Shown here: positions 30,428-38,544 of the stretch, in pieces
Layout of the letters: every line of letters starts with the position of its first letter
Position numbering within the stretch: the stretch's first letter is position 1
Assembly (NCBI GenBank): GCA_016704325.1
Contig: JADJAG010000001.1
Location: 1 to 64,000, forward strand
Origin: Chitinophagaceae bacterium
GTDB taxonomy: Bacteria; Bacteroidota; Bacteroidia; Chitinophagales; UBA10324
Reading direction: 5' to 3'
Length of the DNA stretch: 64,000 nucleotides
The notes under the pieces: model-generated
Seen by the model: only the letters and a program-made list of their open reading frames with translations
Told to the model about the DNA's origin: nothing
Databases searched by the model: none
Translations under genes and position numbers: made by a program

Positions 30428-31836
30428 ATTATTTTAATTTAGGGTTACGAATTAATCTAAGCATTGCAGTTAATATTTTGATTAGACAAGGTATATAATT
30501 CTGGAATTTGGTTTGAAATTTTTTTATGGCACAGAATTCCACAATATCTCTTTGGCTTGCCACTGTGGCTTATGATGAAGACAAAGTGTCGGCATAAAAA
30601 TCCTAAATCTCAAACGGCTTGATTTAATAAATCCGTTTCAACTTGAAAGGTATACCATAACTAATAAGGTTTCGAACACCTATGATTACAAATCCAGACC
30701 AACAGGGGTAAGTGTGGCGATGATACGGCGTTGGTATAAGATAAGTAGGGTGAAGGAGGGTAGTTTGTCCCGGTTGTCTTATCCTCAAAAAAGCAGGATT
30801 AAAAATCCTGTTCTCAGTAGAACCGGATCGTAAATCCGGTCCAACGGGTGGAGCCCAAATGCGACATGGCTTTGTTCTACATTTTCTTCCAGACTAAATG
30901 TAGTCTAGGACTTCTGCAATAAGGAATTGAGTGGATCTTATGTGTTCGCTATCAGTAAAAAGTTTTGTGGCATGCGCATGTTATTGTGATTGCCAAAGGC
31001 GCCATCCACATTTCTCCTAACAATTCTTAATTTCATCTGATGAAAACAAAATCCATTTCCCTCTGGTTGCCGGCAGCGATCGGCCTTTACTCGAGCTCGT
31101 TTTCAGACAATCTATTGAGTGAGGCGAACGAGTGCGCTTACCGTGTTTAGTTTTGAATTTCCCGTGTCTCATTGGCTTGCTCTTATGCCTCATCATGAAG
31201 ACACGGTGGATTAGTAAGAATCCATTTCTCAATAAGTTAGCATACAAATCCGGACTAACGTGCGGAACCAGAGATAACTATCTCTTTCTCTTGTGTCAAA
31301 AGTAAATTATTTAGTACAACGAGGCTAAAGTTTGAACATAAATTAAGGCATCTAAACACTTAACACACCCAACAGTAATGAATTTTACACGTAAGTAATC
31401 AAAAGAATAAATTTACGTGTAAGTTATTTCAAAACAAATCCAAGTATTTGACACGTTCTTTAACAGGAGATCAAAGTAAAAATGCCCAAAGAAGGGGATT
31501 AGACTTCAATGGGCATTGCGTATTTCTTTTTGGCGCAATCAATGGGCTACCAGAACAAATTAATTACAGAGGCGGTAATCAGCACTTTCAGAAGAAGTGC
31601 CAAAAACCTCTCGCTAATGATTAGTTTCATTAGTAAGGTATTTACTGTGACGAATAGTAGATAAGCAAATCTGTAGATAAGCAACTTTGGTAGTAAATCA
31701 GAAAAGACCGACTGGCATCAACCTTTTCATCCTGTTAAAGGGGACGTGTCAAATATACGGAATCATGAACAAATTAACGAAACAGCCAAAAGGGTGTATT
31801 AGGTCGTTAGATTAAAACCGGATTATAATACATCTT
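30428..31836. other. 1.4-kb repeat-rich stretch without a supported gene
   Basis: Contains a B-half REP-like copy (30529-30596), GGATTACAAATCC-type motifs (about 30683 and 30836), and a fragment of the hydrolase gene start fused to an A+B REP-like copy (31020-31260). An inverted pair TTACACGTAA/TTACGTGTAA lies at about 31387-31425. No frame shows a family signature. Confidence 0.5.
31020..31260. repeat. REP-like A+B element joined to a hydrolase gene fragment
   Basis: 31020-31083 matches 24313-24372, the start region of the KANL3-like hydrolase (would read MKTKSISLWLPAAIG). From 31090 an A+B REP-like element follows, with the same trailing ATCCATTTCTCAATAAGT... as the copy at 26403. Confidence 0.65.
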
Positions 31837-32067
31837 TTGATCTTATATAAGAAAGTACGCCATTTTTTTTGGTTATATTTTTCAAATGATGTTAGGGCTA
31901 CTTTTGAAAAAGCCGGAATAAAAAATCCATCAGAAATAGAGATTAGGATGTTAACATTTGCTACTGAATGCAATGGTTTGGTTAAAAAGGGCTTCATATC
32001 GGAGAGAGATTTTTCGTGGTTAACTACTCTGTTTGGATTTGATATGCTTGGCAAGCGGCATAAATAA
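31837..32067 (+). CDS. Small hypothetical ORF (76 aa, weak)
   Basis: Opens at TTG 31837, contains ATFEKAGIKNPSEIEIRMLTFATECNGLVKKGFISERDF and a basic end; convergent with and overlapping the next gene by 48 bases. No clear ribosome site. Composition is protein-like, but a chance frame is possible. Confidence 0.3.
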   Translation: MILYKKVRHFFWLYFSNDVRATFEKAGIKNPSEIEIRMLTFATECNGLVKKGFISERDFSWLTTLFGFDMLGKRHK

Positions 32068-32424
32068 ATGACCTGTTAATGGGAATTTTTGATTTACATA
32101 TTGCTCGTATTCCTTTGCATTCTTCCATAAAGACCCCGCAGTTATGAATCCATAATTAACAGAGTTAATAAATGTTGCTATTTCTATAAATTCCTTGTCA
32201 AATCTTTCCCTTTCAATTTTTGTAGTTTCTAAATGCAGTCTGATTTGTTCTTTATACTGTTCTCTCATTGGTGCAATATCTGAAACGAAACTGCTATAAA
32301 ATTCAAGAACTTCCCTTTGAGATTTTATTTGCGTTTTTAAAATTTTGCCTATCCAAATAGCACTTCCAATTACGGCTACAATATTGGCGCAAATTAGAAT
32401 TGTATTAATTGTTTCTGGTGTCAT
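32020..32424 (-). CDS. Small membrane-anchored coiled-coil protein
   Basis: 134 residues. One N-terminal transmembrane helix (ILICANIVAVIGSAIWIGKIL, about 9-29), then a long charged helix likely to form a coiled coil (QIKSQREVLEFYSSFVSDIAPMREQYKEQIRLHLETTKIERERFDKEF), then a less charged tail. No family recognised. Lies in the mobile-DNA segment next to the IS1595-type transposase. Confidence 0.5.
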   Translation of the reverse strand: MTPETINTILICANIVAVIGSAIWIGKILKTQIKSQREVLEFYSSFVSDIAPMREQYKEQIRLHLETTKIERERFDKEFIEIATFINSVNYGFITAGSLWKNAKEYEQYVNQKFPLTGHLFMPLAKHIKSKQSS

Positions 32425-32465
32425 GTTAAAAATGGATTAACTTTGATTAAGAATTTAGGAAATAT

Positions 32466-32591
32466 ATGAATACAATCCCAAAGAAGAAAGCAAAGCCAAA
32501 GAGTAAATACGAAAAGGTCATGAAGATAGACATGACCTTTGAAGAAGCAATGAAGAAGATAGCTAAGGCAAAGCCACCGAAGAAGAAGTGA
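32466..32591 (+). CDS. Tiny lysine-rich ORF (41 aa) at the transposase 3' end
   Basis: ATG 32466: MNTIPKKKAKPKSKYEKVM, then KIDMTFEEAMKKIAKAKPPKKK. Convergent with the IS1595-type transposase, overlapping its last 29 bases. The 'MTFEEAMKKI' helix between lysine-rich ends is like many short Bacteroidota ORFs found beside mobile genes. Role unknown. Confidence 0.45.
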   Translation: MNTIPKKKAKPKSKYEKVMKIDMTFEEAMKKIAKAKPPKKK

Positions 32592-33478
32592 GGTTTTTTG
32601 CTTTCCAATTTTTATCCTTACCTGTAAGACCTATCCAATCCAGTTTTCCATCTGTCTTACCTAAAGTCTTAGTGAACCTGTCAGTATCAACTAATCTTCG
32701 TGTATTGAATCGGTAAGTAAATTCATTACAATATTTGTCTAAATGTTTCGGGGAAACTTGATGGTAAATTCCATAAATCCCACGTTTGAATAATGACCAG
32801 AAGCATTCCATTGTATTTGTGTCAACAAAGCCACGAACATACTCACCTTTTCCATGATCTATTGTAAGGTGCGCATAGTCCACAGAAAGACCGTTGTAAG
32901 AGCGCAATTCATCAGTAATGACAATAGCACCTTTTTCAATCATGTTCTTTATTAGAGGCTGTAATGTACTTTTCTTAACGTTTTTAATAGGTGTGGTAAA
33001 GACATCACCACCACGTTTAGCAATTCCAAAGACGGCTGTTTTCTTCTTGGTGTTTCTGCCTTGTGTTCCGGCTGTACGTTTGTCCTTATGCTTATTCTTT
33101 TCAAGTCCACCGAAATAGCTTTCATCAGCTTCAAAAACACCGTCTATTGGTTTCTCAAAAGAACCTTGACGGATAGCAAACCTAATACGGTGCATCATGA
33201 ACCATGCAGTTTGTTGAGTAACTTCAATATCCTTTCCTAACTGAATAGAGGAAATGCCTTTTTTATGGGCTGTCAGGATATACACCGCCATGAACCATTT
33301 AGTTAAGGACAATGGACTATCTTCAAATATTGTCCCTACCTTAATGGTGAACTGTTGACGGCATTTAGCACACTTGTAAATAGCACCGTCACGAATTTTG
33401 TAAATCTTTTCGTTTGAACCACATTTTTGACAAACAATCTTTCCATCAGCCCACCGCAATTTCTCAAAGTATTCACGT
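32563..33478 (-). pseudogene. IS1595-family (ISXO2-like) transposase, main part, interrupted
   Basis: DDE-type transposase: zinc ribbon CQKCGSNEKI...CAKCRQQF, then FEDSPLSLTKWFMAVYILTAHKKGISSIQLGKDIEVTQQTAWFMMHRIRFA, catalytic ADESYFGG, TDELRSYNG, and the MECFWSLFKRGIYG end. Its first 36 codons lie at 34843-34950, separated by an IS4-like element (33479-34842). Removing the element and one 4-bp target copy gives a continuous reading FPTEKHA-REYFEKLRWADGKIV, about 339 residues. The open frame's first 50 residues up to 33627 are read from the inserted element and are not native. Confidence 0.85.
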
Positions 33479-34842
33479 GCAATAGTCCGGTAGTTTTTTG
33501 CGGATGTGTACACAATGTAGGTCAATAAACAGGTTAGTGTTGAATTCAGGGTAAGGGAGATTGCAAGATAAAAGAAGAAAGTCTGTGATTTTGTGTGCCA
33601 AAAACTAAACAGACTTCCTTCGGCCATACGGGATGTATGGTTAAGGCAATATTATCACAAATTGATAATATCAAAAAGCCGGTTGCAAAATTTATTTCAA
33701 CACTGTGTTTGCAATGGTGGAGCATCAGCGGCAAATATAATTTCACTAACATGTCGCGTTACATGAGCTATAGTGAACAGGCAATGCGTAATGCCTACAA
33801 GCGAGGCTTTGAATTTTCTGCTTTCAATTGGGAATTGATAAAAGATCATTGCTCGGATGAATTGATATTGGCATTTGATCCTAGCTATATTTTCAAGAGT
33901 GGCAAGCACACCGAAGGACTGGATTATTTCTGGAGCGGACAAGACCAAAGGACAAAAAAGGGACTAGAGTTTGGCTGCCTGGCAGTGGTAGATGTAAAAA
34001 ATGAAACCGCCTTTCATTTAAATGGAATTCAGACCCCGGATAAGCATGCCAGGAAAAAAGCAAAGCAGAATTTGATCGACCATTATGTTGATTTCATTTT
34101 ATCGTCTTTACCTGCGTCAGGCAGTTTGAGTACATATCTGACCGTTGACGGGTACTTTATGAAAAAAAGAATTTATCAATCCCCTGTTGGCAGCAGGTAT
34201 GCAGGTGATCACCAAAATGCGAAGCGATGCCAACTTGAAATATTTATATAAAGGAGCACAACGTACGGGTAAAGGCAGAAAACGAAAACATGGACAAAAA
34301 GTGAACCTGAAAGATATTGACAGAAAACAATGGGAGACAGTTTATGAAAACAAAAAACAACTTTGCCTCACGGCAGAATTATATTGTGTGGCTTTGAAAA
34401 CAAACGTACGCATCGTTTACCTTTACCATAAAAAGCACCAGTCTTATGAAGTGTTTTTAAGCACCGATATTGAACTCTCGGGAGCAAAAATTGAAAAATA
34501 TTACCGGCTTCGTTACCAGATCGAATTTTTATTCCGTGATGCTAAGCAACATTCAGGGCTAGAAGATTGCCAGGCCCGGGACAACAAAAAACTGAACTTT
34601 CATTTTAATCTCTCCTGACTACCGTAGGAATTGCCAAAGCACAACATTACCTTTCTATTCCCAAAGAGCAAAGAGGCAGTTTTTCATTGCAAAACATAAA
34701 ACGGATGTCCCACAATAGGCATATTACAGATTTAATTTTTTCAAACTTAGGTTTAGACCTGAATTGCAAACAAATAAAACGCCTCTACGACGACTGCATT
34801 CAAATTGGCAAAATGGTTGCTTAAAAAATAACGGACTATTGC
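33479..34842 (+). mobile_element. IS4-like insertion sequence (about 1364 bp) with TIRs and 4-bp TSD
   Basis: Left end GCAATAGTCCGGTAGTTTTTT (33479 on) mirrors the right end read on the minus strand from 34842 (GCAATAGTCCGTTATTTTTT). Flanked by ACGT on both sides (33475-33478 and 34843-34846), consistent with a target duplication. Carries one transposase gene. It interrupts the IS1595-type transposase gene between codons for HAR and EYF. Confidence 0.85.
33595..34824 (+). CDS. IS4-like DDE transposase (two frame breaks)
   Basis: Corrected length about 409 residues. First DDE aspartate in ILAFDPSYIFKSGKHTEGLDYFWSGQD; second in LTVDGYFMKKEF; the YREK-like end is YYRLRYQIEFLFRDAKQHSGLEDCQARD. 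The frame breaks at the A7 run 34162-34168 (six A's restore KKEFINPLLAAGMQVITKM) and at 34614-34615 (one more C restores FNLSLTTVGIAKAQHYLS). Both are homopolymers, so the gene may be intact in the organism. Start probably ATG 33637 or GTG 33595. Confidence 0.85.
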
Positions 34843-34950
34843 ACGTGCATGTTTTTCAGTAGGGAACTGTTTTACCACGTCCATCAGGTTGTTAAACTCT
34901 GTAGGCTTAACCTTTTTAAAACCACGATTTGCCTGAACTGTAGTATTCAT
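34843..34950 (-). pseudogene. IS1595-family transposase, detached 5' part
   Basis: MNTTVQANRGFKKVKPTEF then NNLMDVVKQFPTEKHAR: the usual N-terminus of this family (FPTE..A/C.. before the zinc ribbon). Continues in 33474-32563 once the IS4-like element is removed. The ATG overlaps the stop of the upstream RHH gene (ATGA). Confidence 0.8.
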
Positions 34951-35090
34951 TTCTTTACCTTTTTAGATTCCACTAAAATTTCAAGTTGTACCCGAACAAA
35001 ATCGGATAGTTTACGTCTGTCAGCATCAGCTAACTTTTGCAATGACTTTTTCAAGTCCTGCGAAATGCGAATTGTCAAGATTGTTTCCAT
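34947..35090 (-). CDS. Ribbon-helix-helix (CopG/Arc-like) protein, 47 aa
   Basis: ATG 35090: METILTIRISQDLKKSLQKL, then ADADRRKLSDFVRVQLEILVESKKVKK. The strand (ILTIRIS) followed by two helices with the 'LSDFVRVQLE' second helix is the RHH pattern. The stop overlaps the ATG of the IS1595-type transposase, so the two are translationally coupled. This suggests it regulates the transposase or assists transposition. Too short for typical gene callers. Confidence 0.65.
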   Translation of the reverse strand: METILTIRISQDLKKSLQKLADADRRKLSDFVRVQLEILVESKKVKK

Positions 35091-35199
35091 GTGATTTATT
35101 TATTACAACAAATATACAACGTCATACAATAGAATACAAGTGTTTCGTCGAAAAGTTTTAAAATAATTTTCAATACCTTTCTAATCTAAATTGACCTAT

Positions 35200-35556
35200 A
35201 TGAATTTACAGGAATTGTTAAGTTACATGGAAGGCAAAAGAAGATGGGTAATAGCATTAACATTTAATGAGAGGAAAGATATTGATAGATTGGTTGAAAA
35301 AACCGAACAGGCTATTTCAGAATTGGAAATATTTCAACATATTAATCCTGATATAAAAACCAATTTTAAAGTACACATAAAAAATTTCAGGCAAGATATT
35401 GCAGTAGCATCAAAACTGGATAGAAGGCATACAACCGGAAAGAGTACGGAGTATCATTTTAAGGAAACTAAAAAGGAAGTGTTAACGGATTTACACAACA
35501 TCATTACAGAATTGACGCAAAGAGTGGAATCTATCAAAAAGAAAGGGCAAATCTGA
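35200..35556 (+). CDS. Hypothetical helical protein
   Basis: 118 residues from ATG 35200 (MNLQELLSYMEGKRRWVIALTFNERKDIDRLVEKTEQAISELE). Largely helical, charged, C-terminal half likely coiled coil (EVLTDLHNIITELTQRVESIKKK). No recognised family; no membrane segment. A TTG nine bases earlier is the only alternative start. Next to the IS1595-type element but outside the RHH-transposase unit. Confidence 0.5.
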   Translation: MNLQELLSYMEGKRRWVIALTFNERKDIDRLVEKTEQAISELEIFQHINPDIKTNFKVHIKNFRQDIAVASKLDRRHTTGKSTEYHFKETKKEVLTDLHNIITELTQRVESIKKKGQI

Positions 35557-35826
35557 ATCTGACCTAAGTTCTATCCCACGAACCAAATAATGATGACTTT
35601 CAATGTTATCAGCGTACCTAATGGCAATTCTACACAAATTATCACACAAGGTAATTTCGCAAATTGTTTTTTGAATCTTTTTTTGAAAAATAGAAACTTC
35701 ATCTTTATCAGTTTTTTTTAAAACTCTAAACCCATTTTTTTTAAGAATAAAGGGTAATTATTGTAGTCTTTTAACCCTAACTCTCCTTCTTTGGGTGTGG
35801 CAAGTGTGTAGTTACCTAAATTAAAG
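35557..35826. other. Short non-coding gap
   Basis: AT-rich with homopolymer runs (about 35680-35740); nothing recognised. Confidence 0.4.
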
Positions 35827-36153
35827 GTGAAATCTGAACGTCTGATTTTTGCTGGCGAACCAAATATTTATGTAAATGATGAATTTCTCCCCATTAATAA
35901 ATATAAGAATGAAGGTTCTTTTAATAAAACATCCGCGATCGTATTAGCTAATTATCTAGATCATCGTTACTCTCCAAAGATAAGAAACTATGAATACAAT
36001 AATGATTCTATGACGCACGCCTCAGCTGAAAAAATAACGCAATACGGTATCAGCATACTTTATATTCCACTGTATTTAATTAAGGAGATTAAGCCTAATA
36101 TTAGCAAGAACCAATTGAGAGAAATATTCCTTCATTTATTTCGAAGTGAATAA
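35827..36153 (+). CDS. Hypothetical protein (108 aa)
   Basis: GTG 35827 start (MKSERLIFAGEPNIYVNDEFLPINKYKNEGS). The chain SAIVLANYLDHRYSPKIRNYEYNND is followed by SAEKITQYGISILYIPLYLIKEIKPNISKNQLREIFLHLF. No family recognised; the start is weak and the ORF could be a 3' fragment of something longer. Convergent with the next gene, 15 bases apart. Confidence 0.4.
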   Translation: MKSERLIFAGEPNIYVNDEFLPINKYKNEGSFNKTSAIVLANYLDHRYSPKIRNYEYNNDSMTHASAEKITQYGISILYIPLYLIKEIKPNISKNQLREIFLHLFRSE

Positions 36154-36168
36154 TGTGTACTTAGCTGA

Positions 36169-36762
36169 TTATTTCAACTCAGGCATTCCATCTGAAATCC
36201 ATTCAAAAAACCTAAGTGTTTCACTGGGAATATGAACTGGATCCATATCAATATCTTCCTGATCAATATTGTCTTCAGAAGAAGGATCATAAAAACCACC
36301 AAGAAAAGTCATTATATCAGCATCAGAATGGTATTTATCTCTTATCTTGGATATTATTAGATTTCGATCTGAAGTGAGTAATTCGCTAATTGCATTTTCA
36401 AACAATTCTTCACTGTCGCAAGAATCATTGGGCATGAATTTGACTCCCATAAATTGTGCAATACGAAATTTATCAACTCCTGCTTCATCAGCCCATGACT
36501 CGCAAGAATTTTCATAGTCTTCATCACATATCACATAGCTGCAATCATTTACGAAATGACAGACAGCAATTGCCCGAACTAGTATTCTATTCAACTCGAT
36601 TTCATTTTGATACCTTGTGAGCTGAAATTCCTCCAAGAGCAACCATATATTTTCACCACATTTAATGTCAGCATTATCATTGACACCCGAACAAATGTAT
36701 TTAGCAAATTTTTCTACTTCTAACCAATTGAGATAAGGCATGTCTTTTAAATTGTTATTCAT
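36169..36762 (-). CDS. Hypothetical acidic protein (197 aa)
   Basis: ATG 36762 (MNNNLKDMPYLNWLEVEKFAKYICSG). Helical and very acidic toward the C-terminus (EDNIDQEDIDMDPVHIPSETLRFFEWISDGMPELK). Several cysteines in the middle (CHFVNDCSYVICDEDYENSCESW). No recognised domain. It lies at the edge of the defence island, so an immunity-type role is possible but not shown. Confidence 0.5.
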   Translation of the reverse strand: MNNNLKDMPYLNWLEVEKFAKYICSGVNDNADIKCGENIWLLLEEFQLTRYQNEIELNRILVRAIAVCHFVNDCSYVICDEDYENSCESWADEAGVDKFRIAQFMGVKFMPNDSCDSEELFENAISELLTSDRNLIISKIRDKYHSDADIMTFLGGFYDPSSEDNIDQEDIDMDPVHIPSETLRFFEWISDGMPELK

Positions 36763-36897
36763 TTAATTACTCATTAGGCTCATTTTCTAATCCCTTTAAA
36801 TGTGGCATGTTTCAGAATTCAAATCATGCAAGTACAGCATCCAGGTATTTTATTACACTTGCCTGAAAAGCAAAGGTAGGGAATGATATATTTTTTT

Positions 36898-36972
36898 ATA
36901 GCACGGAATTCCACCGAGTATTCTTATTGCCTTGCACCTATTCGTCATGATGATGACACGGTTGTGGTGTTA
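36898..36972. repeat. REP-like element, B half (copy E8)
   Basis: CGGAATTCCACCGAGTATTC ... GATGATGACACGGTTGTGGTG, matching the B half of the REP-like family. Sits alone between two minus-strand genes. Confidence 0.55.
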
Positions 36973-37044
36973 ATTGCGCTTCGGTTCGAAAGGTAAGAGC
37001 GGAGCAACCTTCACAGGAAAGATTCAATATGAATGCATCATTAT

Positions 37045-37961
37045 TCATCCAACTTTTTGAACGAGCCAATCAATCAATCCGAAACGAAGAACCATGTCAC
37101 TGATTTCTTTCTCACGCCAAAGCGAAAATGTTTCCGGTCTTGCTTCTTCATAATTTGTCAGGTCGTCGTAGGGGCTGTGAACAGTGAAATAGTACCGTGT
37201 GAGGTCATCCTTTTTTATTTCAACTTCTTTTTCCACTCTTCATAAATATCAATTCCTGCTGCTGACTTAATCTGGACAAGTAATTTTTCGTTGGTGAGTG
37301 GATGCAATAAGCTCAAATCAATGCTTTTCTGTTGTTTGCCAACTACACTCAGCCGTTGAAATCCTGCATTACGAAAAATCAAATCAATTAAGTGCTCAAA
37401 GTCTTTCCATGTGAGTTGCTGAATTAAGGCAACGGTACTTTTTTTCAGAGCTGCTAAGTCTTTTTCAAACTGGATTGTTTCTTTCGATTGTTTGCAGTAA
37501 ATCTTATTCAAAGCATACTCTTCGGCATCGGGAACACAAATAGTGCTGGGATACAATTTTGTTTTCGTTAATGCACCACTGAGGTTATCTTCCCATAGAG
37601 TGTTTCCCTTTACATCCTGGTCTGACCAACTGCCGATGACTTGTTTGTACTTGGTATTGTCCTTATCCAAAACATATCCGGGCTTTGCTTTACACCACCA
37701 CATTTTCTGTTGATGAAATGTTATCCAAATTGTGTTTTTATCTGCCTGAAAAAATGAATTGAGCTGCGACCAATACATGTCAGCTGCGCGGTTACTATAA
37801 CCTTGCTCGGTGTGTTTGTACCACATCTTATCAAGGTCTTCAGTTTTGAAAAGCTTGTTTGGAATATCACGAAATCCGATGCGGATAATTCCTTTCTCCA
37901 AACATTCATCGGCCCAATTGCTGCCTTCACCTAGTTTGATATAAAGTAAACGTGCTGCCAT
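37045..37961 (-). CDS. Mrr-like restriction endonuclease with N-terminal sensor module (one frame break)
   Basis: ATG 37961. Residues 1-150 form a module starting MAARLLYIKLGEGSNWADECLEKGIIRIGF, similar in layout to the start of the 40307-41332 protein (G..G.....CL..GII.IG..D.P). Residues 181-240 are a PD-(D/E)XK nuclease of the Mrr type: LTWKDFEHLIDLIFRNAGFQ, then KSIDLSLLHP (Asp 215) and LVQIKSAAG (Gln 230, Lys 232). The frame stops at 37215, but adding one base to the T run 37228-37232 continues into EVEIKKDDLTRYYFTVHSPYDD...WLVQKVG, ending at 37045. Last gene of the defence island. Probably cleaves modified or foreign DNA; target unknown. Confidence 0.7.
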
Positions 37962-38544
37962 TATTGATTTTTGTTATTTACAAGTAGCATTTTATTTTCT
38001 GCTGCCGCGGTTCGTGTCCTCACGAACCGGAAATGTAAGGTATTCTTTGATATTAATCTTGAATTCCCAAGATCTAACTAAACTTTTGGTGCATGATGAG
38101 TCCCATCTTGGAATTAGATCTCCTTTAATAGAATGATGATTCTATGGGATGGTTTGCTGATGTCTTAGGAAAATTCAGACAACTATGGAGTATTCATAAG
38201 TTATAGATCGTTTGAAGGGATGAATTTGAAGATAAGGGCTAAAGAGACGGAATGATTTACTATTTTATAGCTCGGAATTCTCCCCCGTGTATTCTTATTG
38301 CCTTGCACCGGTGTTTCATGTGAACACACGGTCGCAGTGCTGAATAAAAACATAGAGAATACTTATAACTCTTGAAATACAGATGACTGATATACATTCT
38401 GAAGTAAGGAATAAGAAGCTGATCCAACAGTACGAAATGAAGGATGATAAAAATCAATTATTTTCTTGTTCTGATACGAGACTATAAATGCGGACTAACG
38501 TGATTACAAATCAATCAAAGAGTAGAAACTTGAAGCCACACTTG
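37962..38544. repeat. Non-coding stretch with a B-half REP-like copy (E9, 38271-38345)
   Basis: Between two minus-strand defence genes. Holds GGAATTCTCCCCCGTGTATT ... GTGAACACACGGTCGCAGTG and a truncated TAAATGCGGACTAACG motif (about 38484). No gene recognised. Confidence 0.5.

Noticed and set aside
3635..30454. Shared 12-mer GGTTACGAATTA upstream of two T9SS genes (3635-3646 and 30443-30454)
   Set aside because: In 64 kb about a hundred shared 12-mers are expected by chance, and other T9SS genes in the window lack it.
37962..38544. Possible small RNA or toxin gene between the Mrr-like and HEPN genes
   Set aside because: Only a REP-like half and AT-rich sequence are visible; no promoter-terminator pair or start codon with coding character.
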